Shown: in pieces, positions 15,279 to 22,117 of the stretch
Numbering within the stretch: the first letter of the stretch is position 1
How the letters are laid out: each line of letters starts with the position of its first letter
Source of the DNA: Lachnospiraceae bacterium UBA3845
GTDB lineage: Bacteria; Bacillota; Clostridia; Lachnospirales; Lachnospiraceae
DNA length: 22,117 nt
Reading direction: 5' to 3'
NCBI GenBank assembly: GCA_002392705.1
Contig: DGHP01000004.1
Location: forward strand, 6,048 to 28,164
Notes under the pieces: generated by a model
Told to the model about the DNA's origin: nothing
The model's input: only the letters and a program-made list of their open reading frames with translations
The model's database searches: none
Position numbers and translations under genes: made by a program

Positions 15279-16462
15279 TTGAACGAAGAAAAAGAACGCT
15301 TTTGCTTGCGCTCCCCTTTATCATCCTCCTGCTGGGAGTAATACTTACCACTGTTTTATCGATTCAGACGTATCGGAAGATAGCCTTTGAACATATCTCC
15401 GCATTCTGCGAAATCGTGTTGGATCAATCACCGGAATCCGAGCAGCAGCTAATGGCTGATCTGAAAGAGTATCACTCTCTGTCTGAAAAAGAACTGAATG
15501 GCAATAACTACTTGGAAAAGTATGGATACCGTGCCGACGAATTCTGCAAAGGGCTTCCGGTCCATACTTTTCTTTTTCCTATCATATTGTTTGCTGCGAC
15601 TGTTATTTCTGTTGTCGTCGGTATCTTGGCATTTCGCAGGCAGAACCGAAAACGTATCGATGAACTGACCGAGTATCTGGAACAAGTAAACATCGGATCC
15701 GGCGGAACACTGATACAGGCTCAGGAAGACGATTTCTCTCTTTTGCAGGATGAGATGTACAAAACCGTCACATCACTATATCAGACCAGAGAAGCTGCCA
15801 TCGTAGCAAAGAAAAGCTTTGCGGAAAACCTGGCTAACATTGCCCACCAACTGAAAACACCGATTACGGCATCATTCTTGTCTTTACAGCTGATGAAGAA
15901 AGATACCCCCAATGAGTATGCAGATCAGGTTGAAAGACAGTTAGAACGATTGATTCGCCTGGAAGAATCATTGCTTATGCTTTCAAAGATTGATGCCGGG
16001 ACGCTGCCGTTAAAACACGAAAATGTGGATCTGTATACAGTATTGAACCTGGCGGCGGAAAATCTGAATGACCTTCTGCAAAGAGACGGTATTACAATAG
16101 ATATTCCGGATAATGGCTGTATCGAGTTCTCCGGCGATATGGAATGGACCATGGAAGCCATGATGAATTTGTTCAAAAACTGTATGGAACATTCGGTGCC
16201 AGGTGGGCTTATTTTCTGTGATTATTCAAGTAATCCACTTTATGCAGAAGTCCGGATCTGGGATAATGGGCCGGGCTTCGATCGGGAGGATTTGCCGCAT
16301 CTTTTTGAACGCTTCTACCGGGGCAAGAGTGCCGTGGGAAATGGAATCGGAATTGGTCTGGCGCTCGCCAAATCAATTATTGAATTACAGAATGGAACCA
16401 TTACTGCGTATAACCTGCAAAACGGCGGCGCATGCTTCGAGATAAGACTCTTCAGTCACTGA
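15275..16462 (+). CDS. sensor histidine kinase
   Basis: A 395-residue membrane kinase. Two membrane helices (about 8-30 and 99-121) frame an external loop of roughly 68 residues, so it has a small sensor domain, unlike the loop-less intramembrane-sensing BceS type. A HAMP-like linker follows, then the H-box NIAHQLKTPI with H191. The ATPase domain has the N-box (MMNLFKNCMEHS, N302), DNGPGFD (330-336), the F-box FERFYRG and G2 GNGIGIGLALAK (355-366). It pairs with the regulator it overlaps. The ligand is unknown; an antimicrobial peptide is a reasonable guess from the neighbouring transporter. Confidence 0.94.
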   Translation: MIERRKRTLLLALPFIILLLGVILTTVLSIQTYRKIAFEHISAFCEIVLDQSPESEQQLMADLKEYHSLSEKELNGNNYLEKYGYRADEFCKGLPVHTFLFPIILFAATVISVVVGILAFRRQNRKRIDELTEYLEQVNIGSGGTLIQAQEDDFSLLQDEMYKTVTSLYQTREAAIVAKKSFAENLANIAHQLKTPITASFLSLQLMKKDTPNEYADQVERQLERLIRLEESLLMLSKIDAGTLPLKHENVDLYTVLNLAAENLNDLLQRDGITIDIPDNGCIEFSGDMEWTMEAMMNLFKNCMEHSVPGGLIFCDYSSNPLYAEVRIWDNGPGFDREDLPHLFERFYRGKSAVGNGIGIGLALAKSIIELQNGTITAYNLQNGGACFEIRLFSH

Positions 16463-16465
16463 GAT

Positions 16466-16526
16466 GTCACTTTGCTTTGCTATACTGTGCGCAGAATAAA
16501 CCGCGCAACAGAAAGGAGAAAGTGAC
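16466..16526 (+). promoter_or_regulatory. promoter and inverted-repeat leader of the ABC genes
   Basis: The 64-base kinase-ATPase gap holds an extended -10 (TGC-TATACT, 16478-16486) and a perfect inverted repeat: GTCACTTT (16466-16473) and AAAGTGAC (16519-16526). The right arm ends at the base before the GTG start. In read-through RNA the arms could pair and CTTT (16475-16478) could pair with AAAG of the SD (16512-16515), with an inner TGCGC/GCGCA stem (16488-16492 with 16503-16507). As DNA the arm centres are 53 bp apart, about five helical turns, which would suit two operator half-sites. Which reading applies is not decided by the sequence. Confidence 0.5.
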
Positions 16527-17207
16527 GTGGAGATCTTAAGGTGCGAAAATGTCCGAAAAGTGTATGGTTCCGGGAGCAACCAGGTTGTCGCTCTCGACCA
16601 TATTGATCTTTCTGTAGAAAAGGGGGAGTTTGTAGCAATCGTCGGAGCATCCGGTTCGGGAAAGTCCACCTTGCTGCATATTTTGGGAAACGTGGATAAG
16701 CCGACAGAAGGGAAAGTCCTGATAGAAGGAACGGATATATCCACGATGAACCGGACGCAGGCCGCCATTTTCAGGCGCAGAAAGGTGGGCTTGGTTTATC
16801 AGTTCTATAATCTTATCCCAACGCTTACAGTCCGAAAAAACATCCTAATGCCGCTTTTGCTTGACAAGCGCAAACCCAATCAGGAATATTTTGACCAAAT
16901 CGTGCAGTCATTGGGGATTGATGATAAGCTGGAAGCGCTTCCTGGACAGCTATCCGGCGGACAGCAGCAGCGTACGGCTATCGCCCGATCTTTGATCTAT
17001 CGTCCGGCACTGCTTCTTGCCGATGAGCCCACAGGGAATCTTGACCGGAAGAATGGTGAAGAGATCATCGACCTTCTTAAACTGTCAAACCGGAATCTGG
17101 ATCAGACCATCCTGCTGATTACCCATGATGAAAAGATTGCGCTGGAAGCAGACCGCATTATCACCATAGAGGATGGGAAAATCATCAGCGATCAGAAGCG
17201 GGGGTAA
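16527..17207 (+). CDS. ABC transporter ATPase (MacB/LolD-like)
   Basis: A 226-residue ATPase of the class that partners FtsX-type permeases. Walker A GASGSGKST (40-48), Q-loop YQFYNL (91-96), signature LSGGQQQR (142-149), Walker B LLLADEP (162-168) and switch H200 are all intact. Start is GTG with AAAGGAG eight bases upstream. The SD lies between the arms of the inverted repeat described above. The permease starts four bases after its stop. In this gene order it powers removal of, or protection from, a membrane-active compound, probably under control of the upstream two-component system. Confidence 0.95.
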   Translation: MEILRCENVRKVYGSGSNQVVALDHIDLSVEKGEFVAIVGASGSGKSTLLHILGNVDKPTEGKVLIEGTDISTMNRTQAAIFRRRKVGLVYQFYNLIPTLTVRKNILMPLLLDKRKPNQEYFDQIVQSLGIDDKLEALPGQLSGGQQQRTAIARSLIYRPALLLADEPTGNLDRKNGEEIIDLLKLSNRNLDQTILLITHDEKIALEADRIITIEDGKIISDQKRG

Positions 17208-17211
17208 CAGT

Positions 17212-19410
17212 ATGTGGAAAGACTACTCAACTGGCTATATCAGGAATAACCGGGCCTCCAGTATATCTGTAATTGTGGCTGCGTTTATATCTGCACTATT
17301 TCTTTCGCTGCTGTGCTGTCTGTTTTACAATTACTGGAATTACGAGGTGGAAGCTGTTGTTCTTGAAGAGGGAGACTGGCAGGGACGGATAACCGGCATA
17401 CTTGATGATAAGGCTTTGTCCGCTGTTACAAACTATCCAAATGTAAAGGACGCAGAATTCAATAAAGAACTATCAAATTATCAGACCGCAGTGATGGATA
17501 TTCGCTTTCACAACATGCGGACGGTTTATCAGGACATGCCGCTGATTGCCAATCAGTTGGGAGTACCTGACGGTGCGGTATCATACAACGAACCATTGTT
17601 GTCGGATTACCTGATTCATGATCCGCAGGATACATCCCCGCCTCTGCTGCTTGTTTTTGCCCTGGCAGTTCTTCTGATTGTATCTGCTTCCCTGATTCTG
17701 ATTATTCATAACTCCTTTGCTGTATCTATGAAAGCGCGTGTTCATCAGTTCGGGATATTCTCCAGCATAGGAGCAACGCCGGGGCAAATCCGTACCTGCC
17801 TTTTACAGGAAGCGGCTATTCTCTGCATTATACCCATTTTGCTTGGCAGTTTTTTGGGGATTGCCATTAGCTTCGGAATTATCAAGCTTGTGAATGTTAT
17901 CGCAGAAGGAGTTGTCGGCAGACATGAAGCGACATTTACTTACCATCCGCTTGTATATGGCATTACAATTCTGGTGGCTTTCCTGACTGTGTTTATCTCT
18001 GCATGGCTGCCGGCCAGACACTTAAGCAAGCTGACTCCTATCGAAGCTATCAGAAATACAGGTGAATTGCAGCTTAAGCGTAGAAAGAAATCCCGCTTTC
18101 TTAAGCTTTTGTTTGGAACAGAAGGTGAATTGGCTGGGAATGCGTTGAAAGCACAGAAGAAGGCTTTGCGAACCTCTACGCTGTCATTAACTCTTTCCTT
18201 CCTGGGCTTTACAGCGATGCTGTGCTTCTTCACTCTTTCTGGAATAAGTACGAACCATACGTATTTCGAACGCTACCAGGATGTCTGGGATGTTATGGCC
18301 ACAGTGAAGGACACAAAGATAGAAGATTTCGCCTATAATGAGGCTGTTCATGCTATAGATAACACAGACAGTGTAATCTATCAATTGACGGAAGCACGTT
18401 GTCTTGTCTCTGAAGAGGCCGTTAGCGACGAAGTGAAGGACCTTGGAGGACTGGCTGCCATAGCTGGAAACGCCATAAGCGCCGGAGATGGTTTATACAC
18501 AGTTAAGGCGCCTGTCGTCATTATGGATGACAACAGCTTTGCGCAGTACTGTGAACAGATAGGAATCACCCAGGTGCAGTCCGGAAGTGTGATTCTAAAC
18601 CAAATCTGGGACAACAAAAACAGCAATTTCAGATACAAGGAATTCGTTCCATTTCTTTCGGAAAGCCAGAACAGTATTGTTTTGCAGAATACGAAAGACC
18701 CGGCTGCCACTATTACAGTTCCGGTTCTTGGATATACCGCAGAGCCTCCCGTTTTAAGGGAAGAGTATGATAACTACTCTCTGGTTCAGTTTATTTCACT
18801 TTCCACGTGGGAACAGATCCTGGGAACAATCGGAAATGCCGAATCGGAGATGAATATCCGTGTACTGTCTGAGAAGGATAGAAGTATAACGGAGCTGAAT
18901 GCTATTGAAGTGGAGCTTACGAATATTTTGGGACGAGAATACACGTTTGAAATGGAAAACCGTGTACAGGAAAGAATAGATAACGACAACATGCTGAACG
19001 GATACAAGATCGTTATCGGGGCGGTGTGTGCGTTGCTGGCATTGATCGGAATTGCCAATGTGTTTTCCAATACGCTCGGGTTTATCCGGCAAAGGAAAAG
19101 AGAATTTGCAAGGTATATGTCCATCGGAATGACACCGGAGGGCATGCGGAAAATGTTCATCATTGAGGCACTGGTGATTGCCGGGCGTCCTGTTCTTTTT
19201 ACGCTGCCGCTGACATTACTGCTAATTTGGTTTATGACTTCGGCAAGCTATCTGAATCCGATGGAGTTTTGGAAAGTGGCTCCGATTGTTCCTGTCATTG
19301 TTTTTATTGTTGCCATTTTTGGATTTGTCGCACTGGCATACTATCTAGGCGGCAGACAAATCCTGAAATGCAAACTGGTGGAGGCATTGCAAAGCGATTT
19401 CATGATGTAG
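17212..19410 (+). CDS. FtsX-type ABC transporter permease
   Basis: A 732-residue permease with two FtsX-like (MacB-type) four-helix units. The first unit has helices near 17-40, 143-168, 190-220 and 242-268; the second has a helix near 325-350 and three more after about 590, ending near 720. External stretches of about 100 and 240 residues follow helices 1 and 5. This eight-helix plan differs from the ten-helix BceB type. ATG 17212 gives MWKDYSTGYI, a usual start for these proteins; a longer frame from 17173 would overlap the ATPase and adds nothing family-like. The SD is weak (GGGGG), so coupling to the ATPase is likely. The substrate is unknown; a peptide antibiotic is inferred from context. 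Confidence 0.93.
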   Translation: MWKDYSTGYIRNNRASSISVIVAAFISALFLSLLCCLFYNYWNYEVEAVVLEEGDWQGRITGILDDKALSAVTNYPNVKDAEFNKELSNYQTAVMDIRFHNMRTVYQDMPLIANQLGVPDGAVSYNEPLLSDYLIHDPQDTSPPLLLVFALAVLLIVSASLILIIHNSFAVSMKARVHQFGIFSSIGATPGQIRTCLLQEAAILCIIPILLGSFLGIAISFGIIKLVNVIAEGVVGRHEATFTYHPLVYGITILVAFLTVFISAWLPARHLSKLTPIEAIRNTGELQLKRRKKSRFLKLLFGTEGELAGNALKAQKKALRTSTLSLTLSFLGFTAMLCFFTLSGISTNHTYFERYQDVWDVMATVKDTKIEDFAYNEAVHAIDNTDSVIYQLTEARCLVSEEAVSDEVKDLGGLAAIAGNAISAGDGLYTVKAPVVIMDDNSFAQYCEQIGITQVQSGSVILNQIWDNKNSNFRYKEFVPFLSESQNSIVLQNTKDPAATITVPVLGYTAEPPVLREEYDNYSLVQFISLSTWEQILGTIGNAESEMNIRVLSEKDRSITELNAIEVELTNILGREYTFEMENRVQERIDNDNMLNGYKIVIGAVCALLALIGIANVFSNTLGFIRQRKREFARYMSIGMTPEGMRKMFIIEALVIAGRPVLFTLPLTLLLIWFMTSASYLNPMEFWKVAPIVPVIVFIVAIFGFVALAYYLGGRQILKCKLVEALQSDFMM

Positions 19411-19435
19411 TCCAGTGAATGCCTCACCACCGGAA

Positions 19436-19527
19436 GAATCCAAAGAAACCGGAGGTTTCGTGGCAGAGGATTCCAAAGGGGACAGCGTCCCTTTTGGCAC
19501 ACGACTTTGCTGGCAAAGTCTAGTGTG
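19436..19527 (+). repeat. cluster of nested and tandem hairpins
   Basis: Stem A: GAATCC (19436-19441) pairs with GGATTC (19468-19473) around hairpin B, GAAACC-GGA-GGTTTC (19445-19459). Stem C: 19473-19483 pairs with 19487-19497 over eleven bases (one G-T wobble) around AGC. Stem D: GACTTTGC-TG-GCAAAGTC (19503-19520), extended by CACAC/GTGTG (19498-19502 with 19523-19527). C and D abut without a gap. No T-run follows C or D. The stems are seen directly; a role in termination, DNA processing or element mobility is open. Confidence 0.6.
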
Positions 19528-19553
19528 TTATACCTTTATGAAGCAGACCAAAT

Positions 19554-19602
19554 ACGGAAATGATGAGTGCCCGGTTGAAGCACGATCCATTTCCGTGTTT
19601 TT
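19554..19602 (+). terminator. terminator-like hairpin for the permease operon
   Basis: ACGGAAATG (19554-19562) pairs with CATTTCCGT (19588-19596), with an inner GTGC/GCAC stem (19567-19570 with 19580-19583), followed by GTTTTTCT. It is the first hairpin with a T-run after the permease gene. Confidence 0.55.
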
Positions 19603-19645
19603 CTGTGCGAAAGGCTGATCCCGCAGAGGGAAAAGCTTGAGCAAA

Positions 19646-19688
19646 GAAAAGGTACAGGCGAAGTGACGTATGTCACGGAACCTGTACC
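19646..19688 (-). terminator. terminator for sigma factor operon
   Basis: GGTACAGG (19651-19658) pairs with CCTGTACC (19681-19688), and GTGAC (19663-19667) with GTCAC (19672-19676), separated by a symmetric CGAA/GGAA internal loop. On the minus strand the stem is followed by TTTTCTTTG, so it should end the operon whose last stop codon is at 19739. Confidence 0.7.
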
Positions 19689-19738
19689 AGCACGGTCTGC
19701 GGAATAGAGGTATATCAAAAAAACGAGAGGAATAATTA

Positions 19739-20356
19739 CTACCCGGGGAGCGCGCGGCGGACATTATTTAATGCGGCTTTTTCCGTATGCCTTGCCCGGC
19801 TCAGGCTGAGATGAAAATGCGCTGCGGTTTCGCTTTGATCATGAAGAACATAATCGAGAAAACCAAAGCGGTAATGGAGATAGGCCCGTTCACGATCAGA
19901 GATTTCTCCAAGGGCATTTCTTACTTCTGTGATCGTCTCTTTTCTGATAAAGAGCTGCTCGGGATTTTTATTGTAATCGTCCGGGAGGATATCTGCGTAA
20001 GTGACATTTGCTTCGGAATCAAATCCCGGCAGAGGTGCATCAATACTGAGAATGCTGCCTGATGCCGGGATCGCAGATGCACATTTCCGCACATAATCCA
20101 ACATGGCATTTTCTGCGGTTGTCTGCGCATAGGTCAGGAACAGATTTCCGGTTTCCGGGTCATACGTCTTAATGGCCCGGAGCACTCCGATCAGGGCTTC
20201 CTGCACCAGGTCATCTGTTTCGAGCAGAATGCCGAAATAACGCTTTTGGATATTTGCGGCGTTGATCCGGATGGACGGCAGTACATTCTCAATCAGGGTT
20301 GTTTCTGCAGCTTTATCTTCTTCCCGGGCGAGAGAACAGAGCTGCTCATTCGTCAT
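19739..20356 (-). CDS. small sigma-70 family factor
   Basis: A 205-residue sigma factor. Region 2 is clear (about 24-91), with DDLVQEALIGVLRAIKTYDP (48-67) and FLTYAQTTAENAMLDYVRK, the core-binding and -10-melting segment. A linker of about 55 residues leads to a region 4 helix-turn-helix at about 147-203 (SDRERAYLHYRFG, SETAAHFHLSLSRARHTEKAAL). It has no region 1.1 and only a degenerate region 3, so it is an alternative, not primary, sigma. The start overlaps the end of the XRE gene by 11 bases and has no clear SD, implying translational coupling. The promoters it serves are unknown; mobile-element or sporulation-type genes are both possible. Confidence 0.88.
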   Translation of the reverse strand: MTNEQLCSLAREEDKAAETTLIENVLPSIRINAANIQKRYFGILLETDDLVQEALIGVLRAIKTYDPETGNLFLTYAQTTAENAMLDYVRKCASAIPASGSILSIDAPLPGFDSEANVTYADILPDDYNKNPEQLFIRKETITEVRNALGEISDRERAYLHYRFGFLDYVLHDQSETAAHFHLSLSRARHTEKAALNNVRRALPG

Positions 20357-21179
20357 GGGTGGAGTTCCTCATCTCATCGAGTACTGTTTTGAATGCAGAG
20401 CCCAGGCCCTGCAGAGCATCTTCGGGAATATCCGCGATCGAAACTGCTTTCATGACTGCTCCGGTCAGATCTTCAGCGGTTATTTTTCTGAGGTCAAGAG
20501 AGTCTTGGCCCTTGGAAAGTTCTTCACGTAAGCGCTGCAATACCTGCGCTGTGACAGCATTACTATCTGCAGCAATTGTTTCACCCTGCTCCTTGATATC
20601 ACTGACAATCAGCATGAAAAGATTCTGAATAGCAGTTGTATCTGCGTTGATCACCGGCATGCGGACCCCTCTGAGGTCAGCTGCAAGCTGAGTGGCAGCA
20701 CCAGCACTGTCCGGGACGGATTCAGCCTGTGCCAAAAGAAGGGAATTGATGAAAGTGAGCTGTTGGTTCATGGCAGCGATACCGGATCTCACGATTTCAT
20801 TTTGATAGCGAGCCAGCAAAGCAAGGAGCTGCGGGAAATGAGGATTTTCCAGAAGCAGGTTCAGAACACGGGAATCCAGCCTGCCGGTATAAAGAAGCTT
20901 TGCGGCTTCCGCGGATATTCCCAGTTCTTCGATATCATAATTCTTCCGATCCGGGATGTCCGTCTCTCCCAGAAGGAAGTCCGTGGATACCTTAAAGTGC
21001 TTTGCAATCTTTATGATATACCCGTCACCGAGCATCTCGGTCTGGCCTTTCAGGTAGCGGCTGAACGCACTTTCAGAAAGGCCGATAATGCCTGCCAGCT
21101 CGACCTGGGTGATGCTGCTGTCTTTGATTAAGTCCTGGATGCGCTGCCGCGTATCGCCGGGAAGATATGTTCCTGACAT
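20346..21179 (-). CDS. XRE-type regulator with long helical C-terminus
   Basis: A 277-residue protein. Residues 11-71 form a lambda-repressor-type helix-turn-helix (TQVELAGIIGLSESAFSRYLKG, then FKVSTDFLLGETD). The remaining 200 residues are mostly helical and I do not recognise them. They contain heptad-like stretches, for instance around 105-155 and 210-235, and could form a coiled coil or a binding surface for a partner. AAGGAG sits five bases before the ATG and overlaps the stop region of the ATPase gene upstream, so the two are probably cotranslated. It overlaps the sigma gene, so XRE and sigma are likely made in fixed proportion. An anti-sigma or co-regulator role is possible but unproven. 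Confidence 0.85.
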   Translation of the reverse strand: MSGTYLPGDTRQRIQDLIKDSSITQVELAGIIGLSESAFSRYLKGQTEMLGDGYIIKIAKHFKVSTDFLLGETDIPDRKNYDIEELGISAEAAKLLYTGRLDSRVLNLLLENPHFPQLLALLARYQNEIVRSGIAAMNQQLTFINSLLLAQAESVPDSAGAATQLAADLRGVRMPVINADTTAIQNLFMLIVSDIKEQGETIAADSNAVTAQVLQRLREELSKGQDSLDLRKITAEDLTGAVMKAVSIADIPEDALQGLGSAFKTVLDEMRNSTHDE

Positions 21180-21188
21180 AGTGTCTCC

Positions 21189-22117
21189 TTATAGTTCATT
21201 CATGAAAACAAAATCTTTAAATTGAATATGCCTGACGGTGCTCGTACTGTAGTCGATATCGTCGTTGGTAATTACAATCTTCTGGCACGAATTATCAAGT
21301 TTGGCAAAGGCCCCAAACTCGCGCTCATAAGCCTTTTCTTCGGTTACAGAATAGGCTACCTGGATATAGTATTGCTTGTTACCCTTATTGGCCACAAAAT
21401 CGATTTCATGAGCTCCATCATTATATACCTGGAGAGTATAGCCCATGTAGATCAATTCGTTGTATACGATGTTTTCAAAGTTATGTGTTAAATCGTAACG
21501 GTTATTCATGACACGGATCGAGTTTAACGCAACGTCTTCATCATAAACCTTCAGATAATACTCCAATTCGCGTTTCGACTTGGCTGAGTATTTTTTGACT
21601 GTCGCAATGGCGTATGCTTCTTCCAGGTAACCGATATACTTTGTGATCGTCGTCACTGAGCATGGGAGACCTGCACTCTTCATATATTTTTCCACGGATC
21701 TCGCGGAGAGGATTCTTCCATTTGAAAGGAAGACAAAGTTGGCCAGTCGTTTGAAAACCTCAGTTTTCCTGATCTTATAGCGGTTAATGATATCGTTCAG
21801 AATGATGGTTTCATTCAGCTCATTCAGATAGATTCGCTGGCTGCTCTCGCCGCTGAATTCGATCCTCTTCGGAAAACCTCCCCAGATAATATAATCGGTG
21901 AGACTGATTTCTTTGCCGAGTTCTTTCCCGTATTCTGAGAGTTCTTTATATACAAAGGGCCGAATCCGGAAAGGCACATACCTGCCGGAAAGCTCCTTTG
22001 TGAACTCCCGGGATAAAAGTTTCGAGTTTGAGCCGCTGATAAAAACGGAGCAGTTTCTGATCCGAAGCGTTCTGCATGCTCCGGCCCACCCCTCTACACG
22101 CTGAACCTCGTCAAGGA
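21189..22117 (-). CDS. AAA-type ATPase with DUF4143 domain (partial, 5' end outside window)
   Basis: The reading frame stays open to the right edge, giving 308 visible residues without the N-terminus. It begins with LDEVQ (Walker B) and continues through FISGSNSKLL (sensor 1), so the Walker A part lies beyond the window. A winged-helix region follows (ILSARSVEKYMKSAGLPCSVTTITKYIGYLEEA), then a DUF4143-type C-terminus resembling a PD-(D/E)xK fold (HEIDFVA...YYIQVAY). There the catalytic Lys position is not conserved, as is common in this family. Apparent starts such as GTG 21977 are internal. It is the first gene of the ATPase-XRE-sigma operon, nine bases from the next start. The family's role is largely unknown. 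Confidence 0.88.
   Translation of the reverse strand, partial: LDEVQRVEGWAGACRTLRIRNCSVFISGSNSKLLSREFTKELSGRYVPFRIRPFVYKELSEYGKELGKEISLTDYIIWGGFPKRIEFSGESSQRIYLNELNETIILNDIINRYKIRKTEVFKRLANFVFLSNGRILSARSVEKYMKSAGLPCSVTTITKYIGYLEEAYAIATVKKYSAKSKRELEYYLKVYDEDVALNSIRVMNNRYDLTHNFENIVYNELIYMGYTLQVYNDGAHEIDFVANKGNKQYYIQVAYSVTEEKAYEREFGAFAKLDNSCQKIVITNDDIDYSTSTVRHIQFKDFVFMNEL

Larger units (their letters stand above)
19411..19738. other. structured non-coding region between convergent operons
   Basis: This 328-base stretch contains no convincing gene. A 67-codon frame from 19415 runs through the hairpins and has no clear SD or family match known to me. It holds four stem-loops in a row directly after the permease stop, then a plus-strand terminator-like hairpin (19554-19602) and a minus-strand terminator (19646-19688). 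The dense structure suggests a conserved RNA or DNA element and not a plain spacer. Confidence 0.6.

Noticed and set aside
17173..17211. Longer permease start overlapping the ATPase gene
   Set aside because: It would add 13 residues unlike the family; MWKDYSTGYI at 17212 is a typical start.
19415..19618. Possible 67-residue protein after the permease
   Set aside because: It translates through the paired arms of the hairpins, lacks a clear SD and contains no recognised domain; structure explains the sequence better.
1..22117. CRISPR array, tRNA or rRNA genes, insertion sequence ends
   Set aside because: No regularly spaced repeats, no tRNA cloverleaf signature, no rRNA-like stretch and no transposase or integrase coding sequence were found by eye.

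Overview
The window reads as a chromosomal segment of a Gram-positive Clostridia-class bacterium, most likely a gut Lachnospiraceae relative. The housekeeping proteins (DnaE with PHP and OB domains, MutS2 with a Smr tail, a YhaM-type exonuclease, RlmD with a clostridial-type C-terminal tail, a CvfB-like S1 protein) all have the sequence character of that group. Strong AAGGAG-type ribosome binding sites and small intrinsic terminators fit as well. Placement is inferred from protein and signal style, not from a database search.

Backbone, 1-12795 (GC-rich, about 55-60% on sampled lines). On the plus strand: an acyl-ACP thioesterase, a CvfB-like S1/winged-helix protein, a CPBP-family membrane protease and dnaE, which starts at a TTG. 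A bidirectional terminator separates dnaE from a convergent minus-strand pair, mutS2 followed by an orphan OmpR-type response regulator. A 275-base divergent region then leads to plus-strand yhaM-like and rlmD genes.

Accessory region, 12796 to the right end. Immediately after the rlmD stop codon the composition drops to roughly one third GC on sampled lines, in a 600-residue gene of the DUF4209 type whose C-terminus carries an RNRIGH motif of the HEPN ribonuclease pattern. Its ribosome binding site overlaps the rlmD stop. By ATGA overlaps it is chained to a response regulator and a sensor kinase, followed by an ABC ATPase and an FtsX-type permease. This resembles the sense-and-export modules that handle antimicrobial peptides, but with a HEPN-like gene at the head of the operon. 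The 3' end of rlmD is a known integration hotspot for mobile elements in Bacillota, so this junction is a plausible island border.

A 328-base intergenic stretch (19411-19738) follows the permease. It is packed with hairpins, including convergent terminators. Beyond it a minus-strand operon runs in from the right edge: an AAA-type ATPase with a DUF4143 C-terminus (cut by the window end), a long XRE-type regulator and a small sigma-70 factor. The three are linked by tight spacing or overlap. No integrase, transposase, relaxase, tRNA, rRNA or CRISPR array is visible. If this is a mobile element, its recombination genes lie outside the window.

The parts most worth a second look are the HEPN-like gene coupled to the two-component/ABC module, the rlmD-tail junction, the structured leader in front of the ABC ATPase, the hairpin array after the permease, and the ATPase-XRE-sigma operon.
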